Below, in pieces: positions 9,282 to 18,693 of a stretch of DNA of 64,000 nucleotides. The DNA is from Oceanispirochaeta crateris (GTDB taxonomy: Bacteria; Spirochaetota; Spirochaetia; DSM-2461). The stretch covers positions 1,612,001 through 1,676,000 of the forward strand of contig NZ_CP036150.1 of NCBI RefSeq assembly GCF_008329965.1, read 5' to 3'. The notes under the pieces were generated by a model. It had not been told where the DNA came from, searched no databases, and worked only from the letters and a program-made list of their open reading frames with translations. The first letter of the stretch is position 1; each line of letters opens with the position of its first letter. The position numbers were made by a program, and so were the translations under genes.

Positions 9282-10178
9282 ATGAATATACAATATACTA
9301 AAGTCATGCCAGACATCCATAGATCTATTATGATCTTCAAATTGAAAGATGAATTTTCAAAAGAAGACTTACAAAAATCATACAAATTATTGGTAAAAAA
9401 ATACCATCCTGACTCAAACCCAAAAAATCAAGACTGGTCTCACAAAAAGATGACAGAAATCAATCTGGCATATGAAACATGTTGCAACTTCTTAAATGCT
9501 AAAAAAGATAATAAGATTGACTTTAAAGAAGAAAGTGTCAAAAATCAAGAGAAAGAGAATGTTTTTAAACAAAAGAACCCAAATCATTTTGAAAAACAGA
9601 ATTTTAATAGGAATAATCAAGGATTCAATCCAATTTTATATAAAAATATAAAGAGAACATCATTAAAAGTCGTACATGCATCAGAAATATTTTTCGAATA
9701 TGGTCTAGAAAATAGAAAAATTCGATATGAAGGTGTGAGAAGGTTCAGATATCGAGAATCCTTGCGTTCCTATGAAGATTCATTTTCTGATATTTTAGAA
9801 CTAGAACAGTTTTGCCAGAATGATCTTGACCAATTTCTACTGAACCTATACATAAGGTTTACAGGTAATTTAACCCAGTATATTCACTTAAAAGATGCAA
9901 TGATTCCAAGGCATCCTCTACTAAACAGGCATTGGCAAAGTATGGAAGATCATTTGATTTACTCATTAAAGGATTATCTAGTCCCTTATCAGATAAGCAG
10001 CTTCAAAAAAATACATTGGAAAACTGGATTTACTTATTGCTGGAACCAACTGAAATATTTGCGACAAAGATTTCCCAGGCTAGAAAATGATGATGTATTT
10101 TTGATTTTTCACAATCTGGCAGACAGTTATAGTAAAATTAGAAAAGCCGAAGAGGATTGTGGAATCTCTTTTTTTTGA
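9282..10178 (+). CDS. Orphan J-domain protein, AT-rich
   Basis: The N-terminal 75 residues form a J domain: helix II is basic (LQKSYKLLVKKYHPDSNP) and contains the HPD triad, and helix III follows. Then come a lysine/asparagine-rich linker and a C-terminal region of about 180 residues that I do not recognise, with many aromatic and basic residues. It should act as a specialised DnaK co-chaperone. I chose the ATG at 9282; an upstream TTG at 9258 is in frame but has no ribosome site. The gene is visibly richer in A and T than its neighbours and stands alone between ilvB and the PPDK-like gene. Confidence 0.7.
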   Translation: MNIQYTKVMPDIHRSIMIFKLKDEFSKEDLQKSYKLLVKKYHPDSNPKNQDWSHKKMTEINLAYETCCNFLNAKKDNKIDFKEESVKNQEKENVFKQKNPNHFEKQNFNRNNQGFNPILYKNIKRTSLKVVHASEIFFEYGLENRKIRYEGVRRFRYRESLRSYEDSFSDILELEQFCQNDLDQFLLNLYIRFTGNLTQYIHLKDAMIPRHPLLNRHWQSMEDHLIYSLKDYLVPYQISSFKKIHWKTGFTYCWNQLKYLRQRFPRLENDDVFLIFHNLADSYSKIRKAEEDCGISFF

Positions 10179-10201
10179 GTTCCCAAATGTATTAAAAATA
10201 A

Positions 10202-10226
10202 AAAAGCTGCCCGAAGGCAGCTTTTA
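10202..10226. terminator. Terminator of the filament operon
   Basis: The stem GCTGCC-CGAA-GGCAGC is flanked by A5 and T4. On the minus strand it gives a hairpin with a T-tract just after the PPDK-like stop codon. Confidence 0.8.
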
Positions 10227-12839
10227 TCATTTTTTATTCTTCAGATTGTACTGAGCTACAGCCAGTTTCGCTATTGGAATACCATAGGGAGAACAGGAAA
10301 CATAATTCAATCCTGTATCCATGCAGAAACTAACATTTTCAGGTTCAGCACCATGCTCTCCACACAATCCCATTTTCATATTTGGCCTTACCATGCGGCC
10401 TCTTTCTTTAGCAATCTGTACTAGCTCTTTCACCGGCCCATTTAAATACTTAAATGGGTTTCTTTCCAACAAGTCATACTCATTGTAATCTGTAAAAAAG
10501 GAATTAAAATCGTCTCTGGATATACCATTTGTGGTTTGGGTTAAGTCATTCGTACCAAAGCTGAAAAAATCGGCATATCGTGCAATTTTATCGGCATTCA
10601 ATGCAGCACCCGGTAACTCAATCATAGTACCCACCTGATAAGGCAAAGCATCAATATCATATTTTTGCCTTACGGCTTCTTCTATATCACGGATACCAAG
10701 GATTTCAGCTCCCTCGATTCTCTTACCAAAGCGCACCGTTTTGACTTCTCGGTGAGACATGACAACAGGAAGCATTATTTCCGGTCTGGAATCGATTCCG
10801 TCTTCAACCTTCAACTTATAGATGGCTTCAAAGATGGAACGAATCTGCATGGCATAGACTTCGGGCTTCGAGATTGCCACTCGAATACCTCGATGTCCCA
10901 ACATGGGATTCACTTCGCCCATCATATCACAGCGCAGACGGATCTCAGCTTCTGTCACTTTGGGATGATCCTTGCGGTAGAAGGCTACAAATTCCTGCAT
11001 GCTGTCTCGTGTATGAGGAAGGAATTCATGAAGAGGCGCATCCAGCAACCTTATTGTGACTGGATGACCTTCCATAATTTTAAACAAATTGTAAAAATCG
11101 GAAGTTTGCATCTGACCAAGCTTATCAAGAATCTTATGCCGGTCACTCATATCATCCGTAATAATCAATGAACGGAATAAAGGGATTCTTTCTTCATCGA
11201 AAAACATATGCTCAGTTCTGCAGAGGCCAATACCATCGGCTAGAAATAAACGGGCCAATTGAGCATCCTTAGGCTGGTCAGCATTGGCATGAACATCAAA
11301 ATCACCAATAAACTTCTGAACGATATTCAAGTATTCTAGGATTCCACTTTCTTCTATGCTTGGTTTTATAAGATCTACTTTTCCAAAATAGATTGTAGGC
11401 TTATCATAAGAAGTGACATCCATTGTGATGTAATCGCCTTCTTTAATTGTTATATCACCAATCTTCACACTGGATTTCAATAACTTTAATTCGGGCTTGA
11501 CCATGGCAACTTTCCCGAGACTTCGGGCTACAACAGGTGCATGGGAAGCATATCCACCCTCAATAGTGATAACGCCTTTACAGACCTCAATGGCCTTGAC
11601 ATCTTCAGCATAGGTAGACTTCATAATCAGAATAAAATCAGATTCCAACCCCCGTTGTGTAGCAATGCGGTACTCTTTCATCAACTCATCAGTTGAAAAG
11701 AAGACACGTCCAACTGCCGCACCGACTGATCCGGAAATTCCACCTCTACTGGATGGAAGATTCTGTGCCGATTTACGGTCGATTACCGGATGAAGGATCT
11801 CGGCTAATCTTGTAGGCTGAATGTCATTGATAAGATATTCATCTTTAACAACGCCCATTTCATTTAATTCTAGCAGGGTTCTAATATGAGCCTGGGTTGA
11901 CTTCCCATCGGCTTCTTGTTGATCAATAACCCAGAGTTTCCCATCTTCTACAGTAAATTTTACCTGGCGTATTTCTTTGTAATGATTCTCAAGCAACCGG
12001 GCAATAGAATTAAGATCTTTGTAAATATCCTTTGATATTGTATCGATACCCTTTCCATCAGAAGATGTAGCATCAAAAGAATTTAAAAAATACTGGCCAT
12101 CAAGCTTATTTTCACCATTGACAATATCCCGTGTGAAAAAACTACCAAAATAGCTTTTCTTACCATAGTTACCAAAGGTCATGGCTTGAACCAGGAGAGA
12201 AGAATCATTGATAGACTCGGATTCTTTCAAATACTTCGTGTATAAAACCTGTATAAACTCAAGCTGAGCCCAGGAATCAGCAAAGATCTCCTGGGGATAT
12301 AGTCCTTCAAGTTCAACAAGTGTGCTTTTTGTTTGCTCAGCATTTGTACAGGATTTGAGAGAATCTATCTTTTTTTCAAGTAATTTTCTTCTATTGACAT
12401 CCGTTTCTACCTCTAGATCTAGAGTCACCACCCGTCTGAGCATATTTCTATATTCGTGATATGCGAATTCTTCACCAACAAAGGATGCAAAACCATCAAT
12501 TGTACTGCCACAAAGCCCAACATTGTGCAAACTAGAAAAAGTATCGATCATGTTGAGTTGAGGACTGAGTACATATTTGACTAAGAGAGGATTATCGGGA
12601 TCTCCAAACTTTTTTCCAACGACATCTTCCATGTTTTTGATGGATTTTTGTACAGCGGAATTATTTGTTCCGGGTGAATCCAACTCGGCAAGTAAAGAGT
12701 CATTTGTGAGAATAAATCCTGGGAGAATTGGAATTCCCAAACTGGAAAGATGCATTAAACGGCGGCCTCTATAGCCAAGCACATCCAGAACATCCTCATC
12801 CTGTGTGAAAACTTCACTGCTGAAAGAATAAATATCCAT
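10227..12839 (-). CDS. PPDK-like protein with degenerate ATP domain
   Basis: The 870 residues align with pyruvate phosphate dikinase. The C-terminal PEP/pyruvate barrel is well kept (GLCRTEHMFF, FGTNDLTQTT, GLCGEHG with the catalytic Cys), and so is the swivelling phosphohistidine domain (GGYASHAPVVARSLGK, His about 433). The N-terminal ATP-grasp half has lost hallmark residues: the GGKGANL Lys is replaced in GYRGRRL, the Arg after LLV is absent, GEYLINA reads GQYFLNS and the QTR element is replaced. It may therefore not use ATP in the normal way. Last gene of the cfpA operon, 30 bases after orf314. As I recall, the same neighbourhood in Treponema pallidum is annotated ppdK. Ordinary PPDK activity is not ruled out. 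Confidence 0.75.
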   Translation of the reverse strand: MDIYSFSSEVFTQDEDVLDVLGYRGRRLMHLSSLGIPILPGFILTNDSLLAELDSPGTNNSAVQKSIKNMEDVVGKKFGDPDNPLLVKYVLSPQLNMIDTFSSLHNVGLCGSTIDGFASFVGEEFAYHEYRNMLRRVVTLDLEVETDVNRRKLLEKKIDSLKSCTNAEQTKSTLVELEGLYPQEIFADSWAQLEFIQVLYTKYLKESESINDSSLLVQAMTFGNYGKKSYFGSFFTRDIVNGENKLDGQYFLNSFDATSSDGKGIDTISKDIYKDLNSIARLLENHYKEIRQVKFTVEDGKLWVIDQQEADGKSTQAHIRTLLELNEMGVVKDEYLINDIQPTRLAEILHPVIDRKSAQNLPSSRGGISGSVGAAVGRVFFSTDELMKEYRIATQRGLESDFILIMKSTYAEDVKAIEVCKGVITIEGGYASHAPVVARSLGKVAMVKPELKLLKSSVKIGDITIKEGDYITMDVTSYDKPTIYFGKVDLIKPSIEESGILEYLNIVQKFIGDFDVHANADQPKDAQLARLFLADGIGLCRTEHMFFDEERIPLFRSLIITDDMSDRHKILDKLGQMQTSDFYNLFKIMEGHPVTIRLLDAPLHEFLPHTRDSMQEFVAFYRKDHPKVTEAEIRLRCDMMGEVNPMLGHRGIRVAISKPEVYAMQIRSIFEAIYKLKVEDGIDSRPEIMLPVVMSHREVKTVRFGKRIEGAEILGIRDIEEAVRQKYDIDALPYQVGTMIELPGAALNADKIARYADFFSFGTNDLTQTTNGISRDDFNSFFTDYNEYDLLERNPFKYLNGPVKELVQIAKERGRMVRPNMKMGLCGEHGAEPENVSFCMDTGLNYVSCSPYGIPIAKLAVAQYNLKNKK

Positions 12840-12869
12840 AAAGATTATTCCTTTTTATTCGAGAGCTCA

Positions 12870-13814
12870 TTAAAAAAGATCAAGCACGCTGTTCACAGCG
12901 CCTCTTAAAAAGACTTCATATCTCTGACTTGCGCCTTCAAAGAAATACTTTCTAAGCTTAGAGACATCTTTTATATTATCTCCGGCAACACTGAATAAAA
13001 TGGGAGTTCCGTGTTTGACTTTACCCCATTTGAACAGTGTATTTATATCATTGATCTTTTCACCATCATACCAGATAAGAACTTCTAAACCTGGATGGGT
13101 GGCCTTATAGCTGGCTATGATTTTCTTCCAAGCCTCCACATTCCCGTTATGAAACAATTCGTTTGTTACAAGAACTGAGATTTTGGCAGAAACATTTTTT
13201 GAATTGACAGAAACAGCTGCTTCCTGGACCTCGGTATTTTCAACAGGAGCCTTTATTTCAGCCTTCTCTTCGGGCTTTACGTCAGGATCAATGAAAGCCT
13301 TTTTGACCTTGACCTTTTTTCCATAAAGAAGGTTAAAAAAATCTTTGCAGGCAGCCTGCTCTGTTTTCTCGTCATTGTCTTTTCGGCTTTTAATGAGACA
13401 GACCATTAGCTCATCTCGTTTTAATGGAAGAACTTGAGCCCAATGATCCCGGTTTACCGGATTAATCACGGCAAGATCACCACTTGAGTTATAAAACGCA
13501 ATGACTACATCAAGCATGGTCCACTGAGACACAGTTGAGATGAGGTTATCAACAGAGTCTACTGCAATAGTCAGGTTTTCTGATTGATTCTGATAACGGA
13601 ATTTGTCAACCAGTAGTAAGTTGAGTACAGGCCTCAGCTGCTGAGGAGAGATTGATCCCTCCTCAAGAGCCTCGGTAAGTACATCAGCAAGATTCAGCCC
13701 CTCTTCTATATCCGAAGAAAAAGAGAGACTTGTCTTAAAATGCCCCAGAGCATGGTTAAAACCAGCTCTGGTGGATAACAAATTCAATTTATTATCACTG
13801 ATGTTTTGAGTCAT
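12870..13814 (-). CDS. Hypothetical protein in the cfpA operon, 314 aa
   Basis: A soluble protein with no signal peptide or membrane helix, of no family I recognise. A helical N-terminal half (about 1-160) is joined by an acidic/lysine-rich linker (about 175-205) to a compact C-terminal domain of about 105 residues with alternating hydrophobic strands (ISVLVTNELF, LEVLIWYDG, TPILFSVAG). The ATG follows the cfpA stop by one base and the PPDK-like gene follows by 30 bases, so it is co-expressed with the filament protein. A filament accessory role is inferred from position only. Confidence 0.7.
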   Translation of the reverse strand: MTQNISDNKLNLLSTRAGFNHALGHFKTSLSFSSDIEEGLNLADVLTEALEEGSISPQQLRPVLNLLLVDKFRYQNQSENLTIAVDSVDNLISTVSQWTMLDVVIAFYNSSGDLAVINPVNRDHWAQVLPLKRDELMVCLIKSRKDNDEKTEQAACKDFFNLLYGKKVKVKKAFIDPDVKPEEKAEIKAPVENTEVQEAAVSVNSKNVSAKISVLVTNELFHNGNVEAWKKIIASYKATHPGLEVLIWYDGEKINDINTLFKWGKVKHGTPILFSVAGDNIKDVSKLRKYFFEGASQRYEVFLRGAVNSVLDLF

Positions 13815-13815
13815 A

Positions 13816-15792
13816 TTAGATCTCGCTTAATTCGTCCAAGTTTACTTTCTTCCGACTTGATTTGGAAGGAGTAACATCTGCTTTACCTTTAGGAGCATCT
13901 TGCCCATCATTCAAACTTTTCAACCTATCAGCTGATTCTGATGATACTGCAGAAGCTGAACTACCTGAATCACTGAAAGTCTGGTTAATATCATCACGAA
14001 CGGTTGAACGACGTCTTTTGAAGGAAGCAAATGCAGCATCTGCAAAGCCCTTAGAAACACCATTTAAAAATTCATTCATGACATTGGCCATGCTGTTCAG
14101 AGTGTATTTCTTTCGTTTGATACTGGTGATATCAACATCCAGAACAAGACCAGGCTGAACATGATAAGGATTGATGATGTAATCAAATTCTTCGACTTCT
14201 CTTTCGAGGAAATCAATTCTTTGATCTGTAACAACCCGCATCTTTGGATTTTCATATCCAAAAGTCAAAGCCACTTTCTCTCTTGCTTTTCTAAGCATTT
14301 TCTTAAGAAGCTCTTTTTCATAAATATAGGTCTGATTCAGGCGCTCAACATCTGTGTCTTCAACACGGAGACGCATGATTTCATTCCAGTTCTTTTCCTG
14401 TTCTTCATAAGTGGGGTCACCAGAAACTTCTTTGATCTGTTTTTTGATATTCCCGGCAACTTTCTTGCTCAGGTCATCAAAGTCATTGATCTTTCCTCTG
14501 GATTTTTTGCCCTGATATACAACTTCAACGACATCCCAGACGTGTAGAACTTCTTTTCTGAATTCATCAACCTGGTCATCGTAATTTTTTCTCAGCTTTT
14601 CAAGCTGATCATTGTCGTAGAATTTCAGAGTAATCTGATATCGTTCATCAGGAAGTCTTGCAGGATCTGCATCTTCATACTCTTTGATTCTTAACTCACG
14701 GGCATTCTTCATGTTTTCAATAAACTGATAACCCATTTTACTTGTATCAAGAATAGAAGTCAGATTGTTAACAGCAGTATTGAATCCTCTGTTTCTGATG
14801 TTTTCATCATCTACAATCCGTTTGATATTTTCTCTGATATTCTGGGGGTCAAATTCATCTCTTGGAATTTCAGCTCTCAGACCTTCAATCTTTTCGACCA
14901 GATTTTTAGCCATGAAAGCATAACGTCTGGAATTTTCATCTTCTTTATCATCGTCTGTAAAGTCAGTGACTTTCTTGATTCTTTCAAACATCAGCTCAGA
15001 ATCAGTAAGTTCTTCCTTACCTTCATCCACAAGCTGGTCCTGTAGAACCTCAATTTCACGATCAATAAACTCGGAAATAGTCTTAGAAATCTGATCTTTG
15101 ATAATATATTCAACAGACGCCTGATATTGAATGATAGGACTGATCAACTCTGATTCAAGTATATTGATGGAAAGCTTTACATCAGAAACGACTTTGGGTT
15201 TGAATGCGTTGTCTTTGAAAGAACACTTGATAATTGAATATGCATTTTCACCTCTGATAAATGCACCAACATCTGTTTTCTGTCTCAGAAGAGCATTTGT
15301 TTCATTTTCAAGATCATTCAGACCTCTTTGAACATGCCCCTGGAGATGTCCATACATGTTAACGATAGACTTCTCAACTTCACCGGTATTGAACTTATCA
15401 GCCCCACCGATCTGGTCCAACATTTCAGATATTTCTTTTGGAGTGTATCGAGCAAGAGCCTTGTTTTCCTCTTTATCGATAAATCCTCTGATTTTTTTGA
15501 CCATTTCGTCTTCAGTGGTAACGACGTAACGGTTGAACATGTTCTGGTAGTTCTGGTTGTAGTAGTTATACAGTTTCTGTTTCAAACCACCCATTACATC
15601 CAGTTCTTTTAGAACCTCAGGAGGCAGTTTTGTCTCAACTTCTTTTAGAACCTTTTCAGATTCTTCCTGAATGACACGTTCAAACTCATCATTCTGTTGA
15701 CGCCCGTCTTGTGCAAGACTGTTTCTTGAACCTACTGCTGAAGGTTTAGTTGGATGAAATACATTAGGACTTCTGGGAAGATCACCAGCCAT
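13816..15792 (-). CDS. cfpA: Cytoplasmic filament protein A
   Basis: This 658-residue protein matches CfpA of spirochaetes, the subunit of the ribbon of cytoplasmic filaments under the inner membrane along the cell. The N-terminus ([19 protein letters not shown]) and the highly charged, mostly helical body without membrane segments fit. In Treponema, loss of CfpA is known to disturb cell division and chromosome segregation. A strong promoter and an ideal ribosome site (AAGGAG, then ATG) suggest high expression. It is followed directly by orf314 and the PPDK-like gene. Identification rests on recognition of the sequence and of the gene order. Confidence 0.85.
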   Translation of the reverse strand: MAGDLPRSPNVFHPTKPSAVGSRNSLAQDGRQQNDEFERVIQEESEKVLKEVETKLPPEVLKELDVMGGLKQKLYNYYNQNYQNMFNRYVVTTEDEMVKKIRGFIDKEENKALARYTPKEISEMLDQIGGADKFNTGEVEKSIVNMYGHLQGHVQRGLNDLENETNALLRQKTDVGAFIRGENAYSIIKCSFKDNAFKPKVVSDVKLSINILESELISPIIQYQASVEYIIKDQISKTISEFIDREIEVLQDQLVDEGKEELTDSELMFERIKKVTDFTDDDKEDENSRRYAFMAKNLVEKIEGLRAEIPRDEFDPQNIRENIKRIVDDENIRNRGFNTAVNNLTSILDTSKMGYQFIENMKNARELRIKEYEDADPARLPDERYQITLKFYDNDQLEKLRKNYDDQVDEFRKEVLHVWDVVEVVYQGKKSRGKINDFDDLSKKVAGNIKKQIKEVSGDPTYEEQEKNWNEIMRLRVEDTDVERLNQTYIYEKELLKKMLRKAREKVALTFGYENPKMRVVTDQRIDFLEREVEEFDYIINPYHVQPGLVLDVDITSIKRKKYTLNSMANVMNEFLNGVSKGFADAAFASFKRRRSTVRDDINQTFSDSGSSASAVSSESADRLKSLNDGQDAPKGKADVTPSKSSRKKVNLDELSEI

Positions 15793-15849
15793 AATACGCT
15801 CCTTGATTAAATCTAATTAAAAATGAAAATACCTATTCCATTATTCACA

Positions 15850-15877
15850 ATTATATTACATATAATTTTTTTTTCAA
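15850..15877 (-). promoter_or_regulatory. cfpA promoter
   Basis: On the minus strand TTGAAA (15872-15877), 16 bases, then a perfect TATAAT (15850-15855). It lies in a 172-base AT-rich spacer with poly-A/T tracts, and gives a leader of about 50 bases. Confidence 0.7.
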
Positions 15878-15964
15878 AACACAAACCTATGATTTTTTTC
15901 TTTAGACTCAGTTATTTTATAAAAAATTCAATTTTTTAACCATAATCAAATCATGATTCACCAT

Positions 15965-18652
15965 TTACAACCCGCTATTCAACTGATTTGTAATCCTCTC
16001 CCTGAGCTGTTCGCTCTTTGTACGCAACGCCATGGATTCCAATTCTTCTTGTATTGATGTCATTTCTGCCTCATCTATACCAGGTTCATTGAAACGGGTT
16101 TCCAACTCTGCAAGCCTGAGAAGATCTGTCTCAAGCTCCCGCCTTATCATACGGGACGCGATGAACCAGATAGAATCTCCTCTTTGCACAGTATACTCTG
16201 TACCATCAGGCATTTCCAGAACATTTCCAGTATAAATCCAGTTTGGATTATTCCCTTCAAAGACTTTGTAATCTAAATCACGATAGCCATTCTTGACTGC
16301 AATATCATTTGAGACAAGGTGAATATCCACAAGAGTGATGGTAATGTTCTCAATCTCAAGGTACGCCAGGGCTTCTTCTCTAGTTTGGGGCCGACGTTCG
16401 GTTTCAACGATTGGCTCATCAATAACATCTGCTTCTGTACTTTTTACTGTTGCAGCACCCGTTTCTCCTGCAGTGCCTTCTCCTGCAGTACCTTCTCCTG
16501 CAGTACCTTCTCCTGCAGTACCTTCTCCTGCAGTACCTTCTCCTGCAGTACCTTCTCCTGCAGTACCTTCTCCTGCAGTACCTTCTCCTGACGTACCTGC
16601 TTCATTATTTATCGGAGCAGTAGCCTCTGCATTTAAACTATTTTCCTGAGAGAGAGAATCATTATTTTCAGCATTTTGTCCGCCATCGCTCTGCGACTGA
16701 GATCCCGTTTTGCCAGGGAGTTCCCCCTCATTTTCCAGATTCCCCGTACCAATATTGGATTGGACAGAAGCGTCTGATGCCCCGGAGGGATTTTTTCCTC
16801 TCTCACTAAAAGAGCCTATAGGAAGCAGGAAGAACGCCGCAACAGCACCGGCCAATAAAAGGAGGAGAAGGAGAATCCATAAGAAAGATCTCCGGGGCCT
16901 CTTCTTAGAATGATTTTTGGGAGCAGGTTTTTGGTCAAATCCCCGATTTGGACGTTCTTCGGCAGGCTTACTCTCTGGAGAAGCTGCTGATTGTTCGCTT
17001 GTGGTACTCGACTTTTTCACAGGAGGTACTGCTACTCGGGCCGTTACGGCCGGTCCTGCACCATATAGATTTTCCAACAAGGCCTGAAGTCTTTTCTTCT
17101 CTGAAATATAGACATCTTGTTCAGGAGTCTGAATCTTTTTCATTTGCTTGCAAATTTCTTGCGCTTTTTTGAAATTATAAGGATTCAATTTACTACTACT
17201 GATGCGATATAGAACAAAGGGGCCCTCCTTGCCAGAGTAAAGGTCACCTAAAACTGGCAACATAGGCGAAGGCTCACTCATGGATGATAAAATTTCTTCT
17301 AACTTTGTTATGATATGCTGGGCCAAAACTTTGCTTTTCTGCGTAATCAGAGTTTTCACATTGTGCAGGAATAAATATTCTAATCCCGGAGTCATCACAG
17401 TCACATCATTGGGAATACTTGGAATACTTTCACTATCTGCTCCATCGAAAAAAGATTTGACAGAATCTTCCAGATCATAGAGAGACTTCCAACTGTCCCG
17501 TCCTTCCCAGGATTCAAGGTAGGGATGAAGAAATGTAAGATACTTACTAATGAGCGTGGCGCCCTGGGGAATGGTATCTTCTAAAATGAAAGGAATCCCC
17601 TGCAGAGTTTTTATGGCAGTTTCATTGCCGTCTTCTGTTCTATGAGTTAAAACTTTTCTATCCTGGGAAACATGCCATCCGGCCCAGCGAGGGATACCCG
17701 AACCTGTAGAATCGAAGGGAACAATCAGATTGTTCTTGTCGCCGAATTGAATAAGAAGGGTACCCTCTTTGACTTCCGCCGTCATAGTACCCCTGTTCAA
17801 AGTTTCTCCCGGTTCCATTAAAAATGGCTGCACTGTGGAAGCTTTAGATCCTTCAGGAAACAGATGAAGAAGATGATCAGTAATGTCCTTTCTTGTTGTG
17901 AGGACAATAATATCCTTATTCCGCAGAGCTCTTCTTTTTATAATCTGAACAAGAGCTTCTCTCTCGGAGTAATTCATATTCTCCTCAGGAATATGGGTAA
18001 AAACTGAGTTCACTTCATCTGGATCAATTCCTTGGGAGGCAAGTGAGGCAAAATACTGATTCTCCATATCCAGGGAGATCCAGTTTTTATGCATAAGATA
18101 GAAATTTCCGTTTTCACTGATGAAGAAACCGGATTTATTCAACTCTTCCCGTGTATAGCGGAGCGGGTTCTTTAGCAATAGAGCCTTAATACTGTCACAT
18201 CTCTGATTGATATGAAGGTCTTCTTTTTCCCGCTTATGAAGATCAAAGAGCAATGTATTATCAAAATTTAAATGAATATTTCCATTATTGTAAAAATACA
18301 GATTATGGCGGTTTTCTCTTGTTTTGACCTGTCTGTAATCATTGAGCTCTCGAGCAGGTAGGTTTAAACCGTGGAAAAATTTTCTGAAATGTTCAATGAC
18401 ATCCACATCACCCAGATAGGACAATTTATTGTGTCTGGCATACTCTACTTCCAGAAAAGGATTACCCGTATACGATGAGGTCAGGATGATCCTGGATGTA
18501 ATTTTATGAAGAACTTCGGGCAGGTCTGAAGTGTTTCCGATCCTCAAGAAAGGATCATCATCATCTCTGTCACTACCAAGATACAGGATATAACATTCGG
18601 GTCCCAGATGAAATATACGATGGGACTCATTGGTTCTGCCAAGGGTTCTCAC
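15965..18652 (-). CDS. Bitopic membrane protein with LysM-like tail and repeat
   Basis: An 895-residue protein with a single membrane helix at about 589-611, preceded by a basic stop (KKRPRR), so residues 1-585 should be cytoplasmic and the rest periplasmic. The large N-terminal part was not recognised. The periplasmic part has a low-complexity Ser/Asn/Glu region, a five-residue GTAGE repeat (about 685-729) and a LysM-like motif near 815 ([17 protein letters not shown]), which would bind peptidoglycan. It ends in helices. The start is GTG with GGAGG eight bases upstream. It sits directly upstream of cfpA and downstream of a TPR gene, so a filament-to-wall linker is a reasonable inference but not shown. 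Confidence 0.75.
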   Translation of the reverse strand: MRTLGRTNESHRIFHLGPECYILYLGSDRDDDDPFLRIGNTSDLPEVLHKITSRIILTSSYTGNPFLEVEYARHNKLSYLGDVDVIEHFRKFFHGLNLPARELNDYRQVKTRENRHNLYFYNNGNIHLNFDNTLLFDLHKREKEDLHINQRCDSIKALLLKNPLRYTREELNKSGFFISENGNFYLMHKNWISLDMENQYFASLASQGIDPDEVNSVFTHIPEENMNYSEREALVQIIKRRALRNKDIIVLTTRKDITDHLLHLFPEGSKASTVQPFLMEPGETLNRGTMTAEVKEGTLLIQFGDKNNLIVPFDSTGSGIPRWAGWHVSQDRKVLTHRTEDGNETAIKTLQGIPFILEDTIPQGATLISKYLTFLHPYLESWEGRDSWKSLYDLEDSVKSFFDGADSESIPSIPNDVTVMTPGLEYLFLHNVKTLITQKSKVLAQHIITKLEEILSSMSEPSPMLPVLGDLYSGKEGPFVLYRISSSKLNPYNFKKAQEICKQMKKIQTPEQDVYISEKKRLQALLENLYGAGPAVTARVAVPPVKKSSTTSEQSAASPESKPAEERPNRGFDQKPAPKNHSKKRPRRSFLWILLLLLLLAGAVAAFFLLPIGSFSERGKNPSGASDASVQSNIGTGNLENEGELPGKTGSQSQSDGGQNAENNDSLSQENSLNAEATAPINNEAGTSGEGTAGEGTAGEGTAGEGTAGEGTAGEGTAGEGTAGEGTAGETGAATVKSTEADVIDEPIVETERRPQTREEALAYLEIENITITLVDIHLVSNDIAVKNGYRDLDYKVFEGNNPNWIYTGNVLEMPDGTEYTVQRGDSIWFIASRMIRRELETDLLRLAELETRFNEPGIDEAEMTSIQEELESMALRTKSEQLRERITNQLNSGL
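16464..16598. repeat. 15-bp tandem repeat, nine units
   Basis: The unit is tctcctgcagtacct. Units 2-8 are identical, unit 1 has one change (16464-16478) and unit 9 two (16584-16598). It encodes Gly-Thr-Ala-Gly-Glu on the minus strand. Because 15 is a multiple of three, copy number can change without breaking the frame. Confidence 0.95.
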
Positions 18653-18693
18653 AAAAAAAGCCTCCGTTCTTTATCAGTATAATAACTGTACAA

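Noticed and set aside
16319-16649. Plus-strand frames of repeated Cys-Ser-Thr-Phe-Ser or Pro-Ala-Val-Pro-Ser units
   Set aside because: They are antisense readings of the 15-bp repeat in the LysM protein.
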